This document shows positions 34,762 to 44,947 of a DNA stretch of 64,000 nt, in pieces; the first letter of the stretch is position 1, and each line of letters starts with the position of its first letter. Below the pieces are notes generated by a model. That model saw nothing but the letters and a program-made list of their open reading frames with translations, was not told the origin of the DNA and did no database searches. The stretch is from Caulochytrium protostelioides (lineage: Eukaryota > Chytridiomycota > Caulochytriomycetes > Caulochytriales > Caulochytriaceae): assembly GCA_003615045.1 (NCBI GenBank), contig ML014204.1:1-64000 (forward strand), read 5' to 3'. The position numbers were made by a program, and so were the translations under genes.

Positions 34762-37680
34762 CTAGGACACGTAGTGGTAGACGTCGCGGTGGTCCGGGTC
34801 GCGGCCCAGAAATCCCTTCTCGAGCAGGACCTCGATCGCATGCTTGACTACCATGGGCGTCGGGACAAACCGCGGCGCGACCTGCGCCACCACCTGCGTC
34901 GTCAACGACCGATGGTCCATGCGCCCGCGCGCCTTCATGATCCGCACCAGCGCCGCCTGCAGCGCAAAGGACCGGTCGGCCGCCACCGTCTGGCGCAGCC
35001 GCGCCGCGTCCGCGTCCGCCTCGTCCTGCACCGTCGCCGAAGAGGCGACGGGCGCGGCGCGGCCGGCGCGCGGGCGCGCGGCTGAAGACGGCGGCGGCGG
35101 CGACGGCGGCGGCGACAACGACGTGCCCACCGCCGTCGCCTCCTCGTCGCGCCCAACACCGCCCTCGGGGTTCCCCAGGCCGTCACGCGGGGACGACGCC
35201 GGCTTGGGCGCCGTCGGACGCGCGGCGCCGAGCCGACGCGGCTTGCCGCCCGCCGCCGCCGAGGCCGCCAAGGCCGCCGGGACCTTGATCTTGATCTTCT
35301 TGAAGGCGAATTTCGGGTTGACCTGCCACGTGACGGCGTCGTCGCCGTCGTCCCCGTCGTCGTCGTGGCCGCCGGCCTCGGCCGCGGTGGCTGCGTCCGT
35401 CTGGCCGGAGAACAAGCCGAGCTCGACGAGCGGCGCCATGGCGCGGGCAATGTCGCGGGCGCCCAGGCCCGTGATGGCGACGAGGTCGCCGGAGGAGCGG
35501 ATCCCCGTGCCGCGGGTGGGCAGCGCGACGGCGCCGGCGTCCGGGTTGAAGGCGACGACCAGCGCGAGCTGGGGCAGCGACAGCGTCAGGTCGTAGGCGC
35601 GGCGGTACCAGCCGCCGGTGCGGACCTCGCCGCGGCCGAGGTGGTGCTTCCACATGAGCTTACGGCCCGTGTAGCGCGCGTCGTAGAAGGCTGTGAACGC
35701 CGTGAGCGTCCGCCCCAGCGCTGGGGGCAGCCGGAGGGCCGCGGACCCGCCGGCGCCGGCGTCCGACGCGTCGCCCGCGCTGCCGAGCGGCCAGCTGCCG
35801 GATGTAAGCACCAGGACGCGGAAATCGCGCCGCGACAGAGATGGCGAGGCTGAGGCCGATGCAGAGGCCGACGCTGGCATCGTCGAGGCCAGGCGCGTCG
35901 GTGGATTCGTGGCGTCGGCCGGGTCCCTGGGGCCGCGGGCCGCAGCCGCCGGCGGCCGCTGGGCCACGAGCTGCGCCACGGCGGCGTCGTCCAGCGCCCC
36001 AAAGGCGGAGGTCAGGTCGCGGCTGATGGCGAGGTCGGTGAACATGCGTTGGAACTTAGCGGTGTACTCGGTCCCGCACTCGGTGCAGAGCTTGGAGACC
36101 ATACTGATTTCGGCGTCCTCCGAAACGCTCTGGTCGAAGATGAGCCGGCGCGAGAGCGCGCGGGCATAGCACTTCTGGAAGAGATCCTTGCTCTCGACGT
36201 ATTTGAAGAGGCCCACGACGGTTCGGAGCTGGGCTTCGACGTCGTCGACGCCGGTATGCGCGCTTTTGGGTGACTTCTTGAGGAGCACGTCGCAGAACTT
36301 GGCCAGAATCTCCGCGCCCGAGACGCGCGACGACGGGCCACTCTTTAGGCTGGATGCCAGCGCCGCAGCGGTGCTGGCGGTGGCCGTAGCGCTGGTGCTG
36401 GCGGTGGTGGTCAGATCGCTGCCGCCCATGGCCGTGGCCGCCGAGGCGCTGGCCTGGGCCAGGGGGTCGTGCAAGTTGACCACATGGCCCAGGGCTTTGT
36501 CGACGGCGGCCAGGAAGAGCGGGTCGTTGTCGAACACATCGCGGCTCACGGTCATGGAGGTCGCATGCAATGCGCCGAGCTGGAGCACATACTCGCGGTG
36601 CTGCTTCATCCCGTCGTCGCCGAGGCCCGCGAGGATGGCTAAGCCACGGCGCGTCACGTGTTGGCGGAAGGTCTCTAGCAGGGCGTTGAGCGACTCGGGC
36701 AGCCACGCGAGCAGCACGTAGACCATCACGCACTCGTCGTAGGCCTCGCTCTCGAGCATCCCGCCGAAGGCGTCGTGCAGCTTCTGGCGGTGGATGCCGA
36801 CATAGGCTGAGCGCGTCGCCAGCTCCAGCGCGGCGTGGGACGTCGGATGGCAAAACTGCTGGCACCGCGGGATCTCCTCGGCCAGCCGGCGGCACGCCTT
36901 TTGCATAAATCCGGACATCGACAGCGACATGAGCGCCGTCGTCGACTCGCGAGTGTAGTAGACTTTCGTCTGTGCCAGGAACGGCGTCTCAAAGAACTCC
37001 ACATACAGCGCGAGCGGCCGGTCCGCATACACGTTCACCTCGACGAGGCTCTGCACGAGGACATGGGCAGCGCCGGTCTGCGCGTCGGCGCAGCCATCAC
37101 GGTCGCGCTCGAGCGCGCGGAACGCCGCCTGCATCAGACCCAGCCGGCCGTCGGCCATCGCATGGAGGATGTCCCGCTTCCAGATCGTGAACGCGAGCGA
37201 CGCCACGCACTGCCGCTTATACCCGTCGCGCAGCTCGGCCTTGTGGGCGGTTCGCGTCCCGCCGGCGCCGGCGCCGGCGCCGCCGTCGCTGCCGTAGCCA
37301 CGGCCGTACTGCGCGGCCGCCGCGTACCCGGGGTGGGAGGTGCCGTCGACAATGAGCGCGTTGAGATACGCGCACACGTGGTTGGCATACGTGGACGCCG
37401 TGCGGTAGCGTTCCCACGCGTCGGCATACGCGCCGAGGACGTCGGGCGCGGCCATGAGCGACGCCAGAATGCCGTGGACGTGGTGCGTCAGGTAGTCCGC
37501 GATCGTGATGAATAGCGGTTCCACGTACGGGCGCGGGTGCGCCGTGCACAGCGCATACACCCGGGTCACCATGTCGATGCCGGCGACCGGGTCGCCCCGG
37601 AACTGGTAGAGCGCATCGAGGCTGCGGCAGAACGCCAGTGCCGAAGACTTGAAGTCCACGGGCCGCGGGATCAACGACAT
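34762..37680 (-). CDS. CUL1: Cullin-1 family scaffold of an SCF ubiquitin ligase
   Basis: A 972-residue protein from the ATG at 37680. Cullin-1 holds an F-box/SKP1 substrate receptor at its N-terminus and RBX1 at its C-terminus. Landmarks in order are ANHVCAYLNAL, FYTRESTT-type YYTRESTTALMSLS, GLAILAGL, AILAKFCDVLLKKSPKSA, VVGLFKYVESKDLFQKCYAR, EDAEISMVSKL, AKFQRMFTDLAISRDL, and the C-terminal winged helix with LVRIMKARGRMDHRSL, whose Lys916 matches the NEDD8 acceptor. The match to human CUL1 is better than to CUL3 or CUL4. It is about 200 residues longer than usual because of low-complexity inserts: a Ser/Thr/Ala stretch before ILAKFCDVLLKK and about 100 residues of Pro/Ala/Arg between the cullin homology region and the winged helix. 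An F-box gene lies at 53761. Confidence 0.93.
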   Translation of the reverse strand: MSLIPRPVDFKSSALAFCRSLDALYQFRGDPVAGIDMVTRVYALCTAHPRPYVEPLFITIADYLTHHVHGILASLMAAPDVLGAYADAWERYRTASTYANHVCAYLNALIVDGTSHPGYAAAAQYGRGYGSDGGAGAGAGGTRTAHKAELRDGYKRQCVASLAFTIWKRDILHAMADGRLGLMQAAFRALERDRDGCADAQTGAAHVLVQSLVEVNVYADRPLALYVEFFETPFLAQTKVYYTRESTTALMSLSMSGFMQKACRRLAEEIPRCQQFCHPTSHAALELATRSAYVGIHRQKLHDAFGGMLESEAYDECVMVYVLLAWLPESLNALLETFRQHVTRRGLAILAGLGDDGMKQHREYVLQLGALHATSMTVSRDVFDNDPLFLAAVDKALGHVVNLHDPLAQASASAATAMGGSDLTTTASTSATATASTAAALASSLKSGPSSRVSGAEILAKFCDVLLKKSPKSAHTGVDDVEAQLRTVVGLFKYVESKDLFQKCYARALSRRLIFDQSVSEDAEISMVSKLCTECGTEYTAKFQRMFTDLAISRDLTSAFGALDDAAVAQLVAQRPPAAAARGPRDPADATNPPTRLASTMPASASASASASPSLSRRDFRVLVLTSGSWPLGSAGDASDAGAGGSAALRLPPALGRTLTAFTAFYDARYTGRKLMWKHHLGRGEVRTGGWYRRAYDLTLSLPQLALVVAFNPDAGAVALPTRGTGIRSSGDLVAITGLGARDIARAMAPLVELGLFSGQTDAATAAEAGGHDDDGDDGDDAVTWQVNPKFAFKKIKIKVPAALAASAAAGGKPRRLGAARPTAPKPASSPRDGLGNPEGGVGRDEEATAVGTSLSPPPSPPPPSSAARPRAGRAAPVASSATVQDEADADAARLRQTVAADRSFALQAALVRIMKARGRMDHRSLTTQVVAQVAPRFVPTPMVVKHAIEVLLEKGFLGRDPDHRDVYHYVS

Positions 37681-37879
37681 GGCGGCGACGTCGTGCGGGC
37701 GGGCGGTGGCGGCGGCGGCGGCCAGACCGACCGTACGTCCCGGTGGCGGTGGCAGCAGCAGCAGATCGATCGATCGGTCGATCGATCAGCGCCGGCCAGC
37801 GAGTAGGGGTCTCGCGAAACCACGGATCCAGCCAGGGCGCGGTATGAGGTCTGCTTTGCACGAAGCCAGGGACGGCGGC

Positions 37880-37939
<60 letters not shown>

Positions 37940-38596
37940 CCAGATGCACCCGTGGTCAGGCGTGGCGGGCCATGCGACGAGGAGACGGATGCCGCGGCGG
38001 CGATGCGTGATCGCGACGGGATGAAGCCACGCGCACCGGCCCTTGGACGGGCGGTGGCCGTGCGCGCGGCCGGAACACCCGCCGCGCCGGCGCGGGTCTC
38101 GGTCGGGTGCCGGCTTGACGGGGGCCAGCACGCCCCGCGCTGCTGTCGGCCATCAGCCGTGAGCCGTGTGCTGTGTGCTGTGCCCGGTCGTGCGATGAGG
38201 CGTGCGGCGCTCGGGGGGCTGCCGTCTGGGACGGCCTGTATGGGCGGCGCAGCAGGACGATCGATCGTCCTGCCCCGCCCGGGCCGCCAGATCGGCGCCA
38301 CGCCGCCGTCCGCGCCCGCCTTCATCCGCCACGGTCCCATCGCGGGCACCGGCAGATCCTCGAGAGGCACGATCCTTGGATCGGCCGATCACCATGGCGC
38401 GCCCTCGGCGTTGGGGTGCCGCGTGCGCCGCTCCTCCGCGATAGCGCGAGCCTGCGCCGCCCATACCGACGGCCGCCACGACCCGCGCCACTCGCCACTC
38501 GCCACTCGCCAAGACCACATCCGCGCGAACGGCCTGTCGACCGCCTGACGCCTCCTTCCGCCTGACGCCGTCGTCGCTGCCGCGTGCGCTGCCGCC
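37681..38596. other. Divergent promoter region of cullin and ARM-SPRY genes
   Basis: Holds a (GGCGAC)n repeat and a GATCGATCGATCG cluster (gatcgatcgatcggtcgatcgatc, 37763-37787). No TATA box or gene is seen. Confidence 0.5.
37870..37938. repeat. (GGCGAC)n repeat
   Basis: About 11 units with a few GGCGGC variants, in the shared upstream region of two divergent genes. Confidence 0.95.
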
Positions 38597-41500
38597 ATGG
38601 CCGTCGTCCGGCAGGCCGCGGCGGCCGCGGGCGGCGGCGACAGCAGCGGCCTCGTCGCCGTCCTGGTCGGCGTGGCGGCGGCGCTGGTGCTCAACGAGTG
38701 GCTGCTGCGCGGCGCTCGCGACCGGGCGCCGCCTGGTCCTGCCAAGACGGCGGTGACGGCCGTGACGACCCCCGACACCGACACGGCGCGTCGGAGTTCC
38801 TCCGCGACCGCGGCGGCCAGGGCCGACCTGCCGGCGTCCCGAGCGACGGCGACCGCGGCAGCGGCGGCGCCCGCGACATGGATCGATCCTGCGGCGCCGC
38901 TCGGCCTCGTGCTGAATGAGGGTCTGGACCGATTCCATCCGGCCGACGCGCATGCGAATACCCTGGTCGAGGAGAACCGCCGAAGCCTCGGCGCCGTCGT
39001 CGCTGTCGCGCGACGAGCCGCGGTGCGGATGCCGCTTTGTTCCCCCGACTCTGATGGCGCCTCTGGCGGCGACTCCGACTCTGACTCTGGTGCCGACTCC
39101 GACTCCGACTCCGACTCCGACTCCGCTGGGAGCGCAGACGCGGGCGATGACGGCCACGTCAGGAACATCGTGAGCTTGGCGACGCTCCAGCCGCTGACGC
39201 AGTCGCCGAATGTCCATTTAAAGAGGCGTGCCGTGGATATTCTGCTGGACCGCGCGATGGGCACCGCGACGCTGGCGCCGATGCTGGACGCGTGCGACGG
39301 CGTCGACCCCACGCTGCGGCTGCACGCGCTCGCGACACTCCACCAGCTGAGCCAGATTCCCGACCACCGCGAGGCGCTGATCGACTGCGGCGTCCTGCCG
39401 CGCCTCGTGCGCGTCCTGTACCTGCCGAACGAGACGCCTAGCGTCTACCGCTATGCGGTCACAGCGTTGTACCGCCTGGTGGGCCACGACTTGCCGTACA
39501 AGGCGGCCATTGTCCGGCACGGTGTCCTGAAGCCGGTGCTGGCCTTCCTTCGCGCCGAGAACCCCTTGCTGGACACGACGGCGTCGCCCCTCAATCCGTT
39601 CATCCCTCCCGTGGGGACCGCCAGTCGATCCGCCGATCGACCAGGTTCGCGGCGCGTCACTCGCGACATGGATCACGAGGTCGAGACAGACCACCACAGC
39701 GAGAGTACGCACACCGTCACTGTCGACGTCGACGACGACGTCGACGACCGCTTCGGACCCGCGCTGTCGCCGGCGCACCACGTCTACCACGGCGATTTGA
39801 AGTACTGGGCGCTGCTGCTGCTGCGCAATCTCGTGGTGCACGAGGAGTTCCACGCGGCTCTGCTCGAGCAGGGCGTCATGCGGCTGCTGGCGCGCATTAC
39901 GCGACTCACGTTCGGCAATGTCGCCATGCAGAAGCTATGCTTCCACGCGCTGGTCCGCCTCGTGTCCGGGATGGAGAACGCGGCCGCCGCGGCCGCCCTT
40001 GAGCGGCTGCTGGACATCCGCATGGTCTCGCTGATCGCCGCGTGCCTACGCTCCGAGGACACCGAGCTCGTGTCGTGGGCCATCTTCCTGATGCACGAGT
40101 TCATCATCAAGGACATTGCCCGCGAGGCGTTCACCCAGATCCGCGGACTGGTCCGCATCCTGACCGGCGTCATGGGCTCGACCGAGACTGCGATTCCGCG
40201 CATTGTCCTGCGCACGCTCAAGTGCCTCGGCATCCGCAACGAGGGCTTCCAGGCCGATATGGTCCGCCAGGGCGTGCTAGGGCCGCTGATCCCTGCGCTC
40301 TCCTCCAGCGACGACGAAACCCGGTTCTGGGCCCTTGCTCTGCTGCATGATCTGCTGGTCCATGCTGACGCCCAGGACGCTTTCCTCGCGCTCGACGGGC
40401 TCGCCCGGCTCGTCGAGGCAAGCCGGGTTGCCAGCCACCACCAGGGCCTCTATATCGCTGACATACTCGTGTACCTCTGCGGGCGCCGCGCCAACCACCC
40501 CCAGATCCTACAGTCGAGCATCCTGCGCGCGATTCATACCTTCTGCGAGTCCGACGACGCAGGACTCAGCTACGCCGGCACCGCCATCCTGCTCAACCTG
40601 GCCACCATCGATCCGGCCATGGTCCACAAGATGCGCGAGGCCGGGCTACTGTGGACGCTGCGGCGCATGGTCCTCGTCTCGGACCGCGCCGCCGTCCAAA
40701 CCGTCGCGGCCAAGACGATCGTCACTATCGCGCGCCACGCGCCGAGCCTTACCGAGTTCCTCTATGACGGGACCGTCGTGCCCCTGCTCGAGCGCATTGT
40801 CGCGCTGATGCCCACCTTACTCGACGGCCTAGCCGCGGCGCCGCGGTCGGTCGCCGAGATCGCGGCCGTCAACATGCTCACGCTCGCCCAGTCCGCCGCG
40901 ACCGTGGTCAACCTGCTCGGCGTGCTGGAGATCATTCTGCAGCCGCGGGTCTTTGCCCATCAGACCTGGAACAAGGCCGACGACGAAATCGCTCATCTGA
41001 CAGACGTCCATCACCAGATGTTCGTGGCGATCGATCATTGCTTGACGCTGCTCGCTATGCAAGCCCATCGAGATGCCACCCACCGCCGCGTCGATGACGA
41101 CGCTGATAATCGATCGTCGTGGCCGCTTCACCATGATGTTGATAGCGACGGTCACGTCGAAGGCCACGCATCCCCGGTGATGGCCGCCACCCCCGCCGTC
41201 TGGTCTCAATCGTGGCCCGAAAGGGCCGCCCGGCGGGTCGACAGCACGGCTGACGTCGCCGACATCGCCCACCCCGCCGACTGCGACGCCGATGCCGACG
41301 CCGCGATCCGCGACTTTCTGTCGCAGCAGCGCACGATCCTCATGGCCGTCGCCGACAAGGCCTTGCCGCTGCTCCCGCCACTGTTCAACGGCTGTCCGTT
41401 CGCCGTTTTTCCCGGCGGCACGCCTGTGCTCGGGAATCTTCTGCGCGTGGCGATGGTGACGTCGCTGCAGCCCACCCACGTCCCCGACACGGCGCTCCTG

Positions 41501-44500
41501 GCCCTCGCGCGCTGCCTCACGCCCCTCACAACACCCTACCTCGTGCAAGCATGCCCGCTGGTAACCTGGGACCTCGTCTTCCGCGGCGCTACCGACCACG
41601 TCGCGATGATGCCCTTGACCGGGTGGAACGGCGGCCAGACAGGCGCGGCACCAACCATGCCGTTCCTGGACGACCCGCAGCGCGCCATGATGCTGCTAAT
41701 GCAGAGCGCCTCCCGGCGGCCGCCCCCGCGGGCGTCGCACCAGGCGCCGTCGCCATCGTCGTCGGCGTCGCCGGTGGCGCCATCGTCGCCATCGGTCCCC
41801 GAGACGGCGCCGCAGCGTCCGACGTTCTACCAAACGGCGGTGCTGGAAGCCGTGACGCTGTGGGGTCTGCCGAGCGCGCAAGGGCCCGCCTTGCTGTCGC
41901 TGCCCGTGATGCGGCCCGACGACGCCACGCCATATCTCGAGTTCACGCCGGGCCGCTCGCGCCTCTGCAACCCCAGCTGGACCTTCGAAAGCGCCCGCGC
42001 GTCGCACGGCCTCGACCGTTCGCATTCGCACGCCCAGGTGGCGTATGAGGTCAAGCTCGCTTCCGACGGTATCATCCAAATCGGATGGTGCACGGCCGCG
42101 TGTCGCTTCGACCCCGAGACGGGGACTGGCGTAGGTGATGACGCCCACTCGTACGCCTACGACGGGCAGCGCTGCCGCCGCTGGCACGACGGCGTCGCCG
42201 TTGACAACTCATACGGAGCGCCATGGTCCGTCGGCGACCGCATCACCGCCATCCTCGACCTCCACGCGGGCACCCTCGCCTACCTCCACAACGGCCTTCC
42301 CCTCGGCATCGCGTACACCGGCGTCGATACCCGCCAGACCTGGTACCCTGCTGTCTCACTGGCGAAGGCCCAAGACTGCGTCGTCGCATTCGGTAGCGGG
42401 CTCGATCCACTGATCTACTGTCCCGAGAATGTGCAACCGTTTGCCGTGGCGTTCGCCCCATCACCGCCGCCGCCGGCTGTTCCTGCGTCGCCGGCCGGGC
42501 CCATACCCCACGCAGCTTCCACCATCACCGGCCTTGCGAGCCATCTCCACAGCCCGGTCACGGCCTCGACCCTCAGCCAACCCGTCCACCTCGCCCTCGG
42601 CGACCCGCCCGCGCCGCCACGGATCATCCAGCTCCGGCCCGCCAAGCGCGGACGGCGTGGGCCCGCGGTCGGAGCCCCCACGAGGCCGGCCGGCCCCTCC
42701 TTGCTGTCGGCCTCGGAACCCGGTGTCGTCGGCGCCGGCGCCGTCGCTGCCGCGTCCACGACCAGTCCCGTGGCGCCCACGGCGGCTACGCCGTCTGCGT
42801 CGTCGGGGCAACGACGGGCGAAACCAAATGGCGCGGTGTCTTCCCCAACGAAAGCCGAACGGACCCGCGAGATCCGTCCGCGGTCACGCCCTGAGCCCAC
42901 CAGCCCACGGACCGCGAGCCCGACGCTCGGCGCCGTGGCGGCGCTGCGGTATGAGCAGCTGCTGTCGGACGCGCTGGCCGACACGGCGTCCGACGACGAG
43001 AGTGTCCGGTCGCCTGGGATGCCGACGCCGAACACCTGGCGCCACGAACTGCTGACGGAGGCCCATGGGAACGGCGACGGACGGACGAATGCACGCGCGA
43101 TGGGGAGCCTGCCGTCGCGTCTGGCGACGGGCAGCAGGAGTCCGCTGAGCGACGACGCGCCGCCCATGCCGGTCCCTGCCGCTGCCACGGCCGCCGTCTC
43201 GACAACACGATCTTCTCGGGGCCGCATGACGCCCCGCTCCTGCTCAAGTCTGCTGGCACGCGACGTCGATCGCGTGGTGAGCGCCGACGAGAGCGATCCC
43301 GTGGACGCGGCGGTGAACGGCGTGTTTGCCTTGACGGCATCGCTGGAGAAAGCCGTCGCAGAGGGCACCCATGCGCTGCTGTCAGGCGGCCTCAATGGAG
43401 GCTGCCATGACGGCGAGGACGGGGAAGGCCGCGAGGACGGCGAGGACAGTGAGGACGGCCCTCATATTGTTAATGCTCTGGATCACCACGATGCATGTGC
43501 GTCTATGAGCACCACGGCGCATGGGACGGCAGCAGCGACGGCGACGGCGGCAGCCGATGCCTCGACAGGTGTTGGCCTCGGCGTGGGCGCCAACGGGATC
43601 CTACTTTCTGGCGCAGCGTCGCGACGACACAGCGTCATGGAATACATTACCGCGCCCGCCTCACCATTTCCCATGAGCGCCATGACCGACCGTGATGCGG
43701 GGCCGCCCTCGGCTCTGCCCGTCGAGTCTCTCATCGTCCATGGCGGCCGGCACGCTATCGATATCGACGTGCACCTGCTGCTGCCGAGCTACCATGAAGC
43801 CGTGAGTTTTGTTGGATGGGTCTCCGTTGGCCGCGCTGATGGCGGGCCCGTCGGTCTGCACGGTCTCGCCATCTCGACCACCACTGAAGAGATGTGGTAC
43901 CTAACATATGAAGTCCCACCGCCGCGGTCGTGGTCGCGGGAGAACGCCGCGGGGTCGGGGACGGGGGCGGCGCCCTCCCATGTCGCGTCGACGCCGCTCG
44001 AAGCTTTGTACGCGTTGAGCGGCGCGCTCGAAGCCATCCGCCACGAGCACCTGATCGGCAAGGCGCGGTTTCCAGGCCTCCACGTCCTCCGCCGCTTCTC
44101 ACGGATCCCTGTGTGGCTGCGGCAGATGCAAGCCATCCATCTCACCATGTTCTGCGACGATGTCACGCCCAAGCCAGTAGGCACCGTGCGGAACATGACG
44201 GCCGACTCCTCGTCCTTCTCATCTTCTTTGGTGGACTCGGTGCCCCTGGTGCCATCGCCCGCGGCTTCGGCTCCACATGACTTGTTCGCATCGACATCTA
44301 CGCTAGCAAGGACCGACGCGGCGCCCCTGCCCACCCTGCCGCCGACTCTCGTGGCGGCCCCGCCACGGCCCCCGCCGCTCGTTACCGTGCCCGGTGACCT
44401 TGTAGCTTCGCGGCAGGCATCGCCGCCCTCGGCCTTCTGCAGCAGGAGCGGCGATGGCTCCACGCCGACCGAGTTCACCTCGCCTGGCATTCTACAGAGC

Positions 44501-44947
44501 CCCTTCTCAGTCGCCGCTGAGCTGGCGACCCTGGTCTCGGTACGCCTTCCGTCATCGGATCCGCCATCATCTGCCCCGTCGGCCACGAAGCCGGCGGGCC
44601 ACTTTGATGCGATGGCGTGGGACCATGATTCTTCAGAAATGCCGCCTGCCGGGGTCCCTGTGACGGATAGCACTGGCACCAATACCAGCACTGACGCCAG
44701 CATCGAGGCACTTCGGCCGTCGGTCACTACAGGGCATGCCCCACCGGCGGCCGCGCTGCCCGCACTGCTGCCCGCATCGTCGCCGCCCATCAGCTGTGCA
44801 CCGCCGCAATGGAGAATGACCTGCCAGGTCTCAGGACCCGATGGCCCGCTGTATGCGCCGGTGACACTTCCCAGCGCGTCGCCGTGGATCCCTTGCGTCC
44901 ACAATATGACGCATGCGGCCCTCATGCCCGCGTACCCCGAGTGCTAG
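38597..44947 (+). CDS. Giant ARM-repeat and SPRY-domain protein with N-terminal membrane segment
   Basis: A 2116-residue protein in a single open frame. The ATG at 38597 is in a perfect context (gccgccATGg). Residues 17-38 (SGLVAVLVGVAAALVLNEW) are a signal-anchor followed by Arg residues, like the ARMC10/ARMCX group on the outer mitochondrial membrane. A Ser-Asp repeat (about 160-178) precedes an ARM solenoid of about 630 residues (191-820), with helices such as PTLRLHALATLHQLSQIPDH and NPLLDTTASPLNPF linkers. A SPRY domain follows at about 1107-1270: YLEFTPGRSRLCNPSWTFES, VKLASDGIIQIGWCTAACRF, YAYDGQRCRRWHD and HNGLPLGIAY. The C-terminal 850 residues are disordered, apart from a patch at IDVHLLLPSYHEAVSFVGWV. 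The last 66 codons are duplicated at 48007-48208. ARM plus SPRY suggests a scaffold for protein binding. The function is unknown. Confidence 0.85.
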   Translation: MAVVRQAAAAAGGGDSSGLVAVLVGVAAALVLNEWLLRGARDRAPPGPAKTAVTAVTTPDTDTARRSSSATAAARADLPASRATATAAAAAPATWIDPAAPLGLVLNEGLDRFHPADAHANTLVEENRRSLGAVVAVARRAAVRMPLCSPDSDGASGGDSDSDSGADSDSDSDSDSAGSADAGDDGHVRNIVSLATLQPLTQSPNVHLKRRAVDILLDRAMGTATLAPMLDACDGVDPTLRLHALATLHQLSQIPDHREALIDCGVLPRLVRVLYLPNETPSVYRYAVTALYRLVGHDLPYKAAIVRHGVLKPVLAFLRAENPLLDTTASPLNPFIPPVGTASRSADRPGSRRVTRDMDHEVETDHHSESTHTVTVDVDDDVDDRFGPALSPAHHVYHGDLKYWALLLLRNLVVHEEFHAALLEQGVMRLLARITRLTFGNVAMQKLCFHALVRLVSGMENAAAAAALERLLDIRMVSLIAACLRSEDTELVSWAIFLMHEFIIKDIAREAFTQIRGLVRILTGVMGSTETAIPRIVLRTLKCLGIRNEGFQADMVRQGVLGPLIPALSSSDDETRFWALALLHDLLVHADAQDAFLALDGLARLVEASRVASHHQGLYIADILVYLCGRRANHPQILQSSILRAIHTFCESDDAGLSYAGTAILLNLATIDPAMVHKMREAGLLWTLRRMVLVSDRAAVQTVAAKTIVTIARHAPSLTEFLYDGTVVPLLERIVALMPTLLDGLAAAPRSVAEIAAVNMLTLAQSAATVVNLLGVLEIILQPRVFAHQTWNKADDEIAHLTDVHHQMFVAIDHCLTLLAMQAHRDATHRRVDDDADNRSSWPLHHDVDSDGHVEGHASPVMAATPAVWSQSWPERAARRVDSTADVADIAHPADCDADADAAIRDFLSQQRTILMAVADKALPLLPPLFNGCPFAVFPGGTPVLGNLLRVAMVTSLQPTHVPDTALLALARCLTPLTTPYLVQACPLVTWDLVFRGATDHVAMMPLTGWNGGQTGAAPTMPFLDDPQRAMMLLMQSASRRPPPRASHQAPSPSSSASPVAPSSPSVPETAPQRPTFYQTAVLEAVTLWGLPSAQGPALLSLPVMRPDDATPYLEFTPGRSRLCNPSWTFESARASHGLDRSHSHAQVAYEVKLASDGIIQIGWCTAACRFDPETGTGVGDDAHSYAYDGQRCRRWHDGVAVDNSYGAPWSVGDRITAILDLHAGTLAYLHNGLPLGIAYTGVDTRQTWYPAVSLAKAQDCVVAFGSGLDPLIYCPENVQPFAVAFAPSPPPPAVPASPAGPIPHAASTITGLASHLHSPVTASTLSQPVHLALGDPPAPPRIIQLRPAKRGRRGPAVGAPTRPAGPSLLSASEPGVVGAGAVAAASTTSPVAPTAATPSASSGQRRAKPNGAVSSPTKAERTREIRPRSRPEPTSPRTASPTLGAVAALRYEQLLSDALADTASDDESVRSPGMPTPNTWRHELLTEAHGNGDGRTNARAMGSLPSRLATGSRSPLSDDAPPMPVPAAATAAVSTTRSSRGRMTPRSCSSLLARDVDRVVSADESDPVDAAVNGVFALTASLEKAVAEGTHALLSGGLNGGCHDGEDGEGREDGEDSEDGPHIVNALDHHDACASMSTTAHGTAAATATAAADASTGVGLGVGANGILLSGAASRRHSVMEYITAPASPFPMSAMTDRDAGPPSALPVESLIVHGGRHAIDIDVHLLLPSYHEAVSFVGWVSVGRADGGPVGLHGLAISTTTEEMWYLTYEVPPPRSWSRENAAGSGTGAAPSHVASTPLEALYALSGALEAIRHEHLIGKARFPGLHVLRRFSRIPVWLRQMQAIHLTMFCDDVTPKPVGTVRNMTADSSSFSSSLVDSVPLVPSPAASAPHDLFASTSTLARTDAAPLPTLPPTLVAAPPRPPPLVTVPGDLVASRQASPPSAFCSRSGDGSTPTEFTSPGILQSPFSVAAELATLVSVRLPSSDPPSSAPSATKPAGHFDAMAWDHDSSEMPPAGVPVTDSTGTNTSTDASIEALRPSVTTGHAPPAAALPALLPASSPPISCAPPQWRMTCQVSGPDGPLYAPVTLPSASPWIPCVHNMTHAALMPAYPEC
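44732..44933 (+). repeat. 202-bp direct repeat, left copy (3' end of ARM-SPRY gene)
   Basis: Ungapped partner of 48007-48208. I count about seven mismatches. This copy codes for the C-terminus of the ARM-SPRY protein. Confidence 0.93.
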
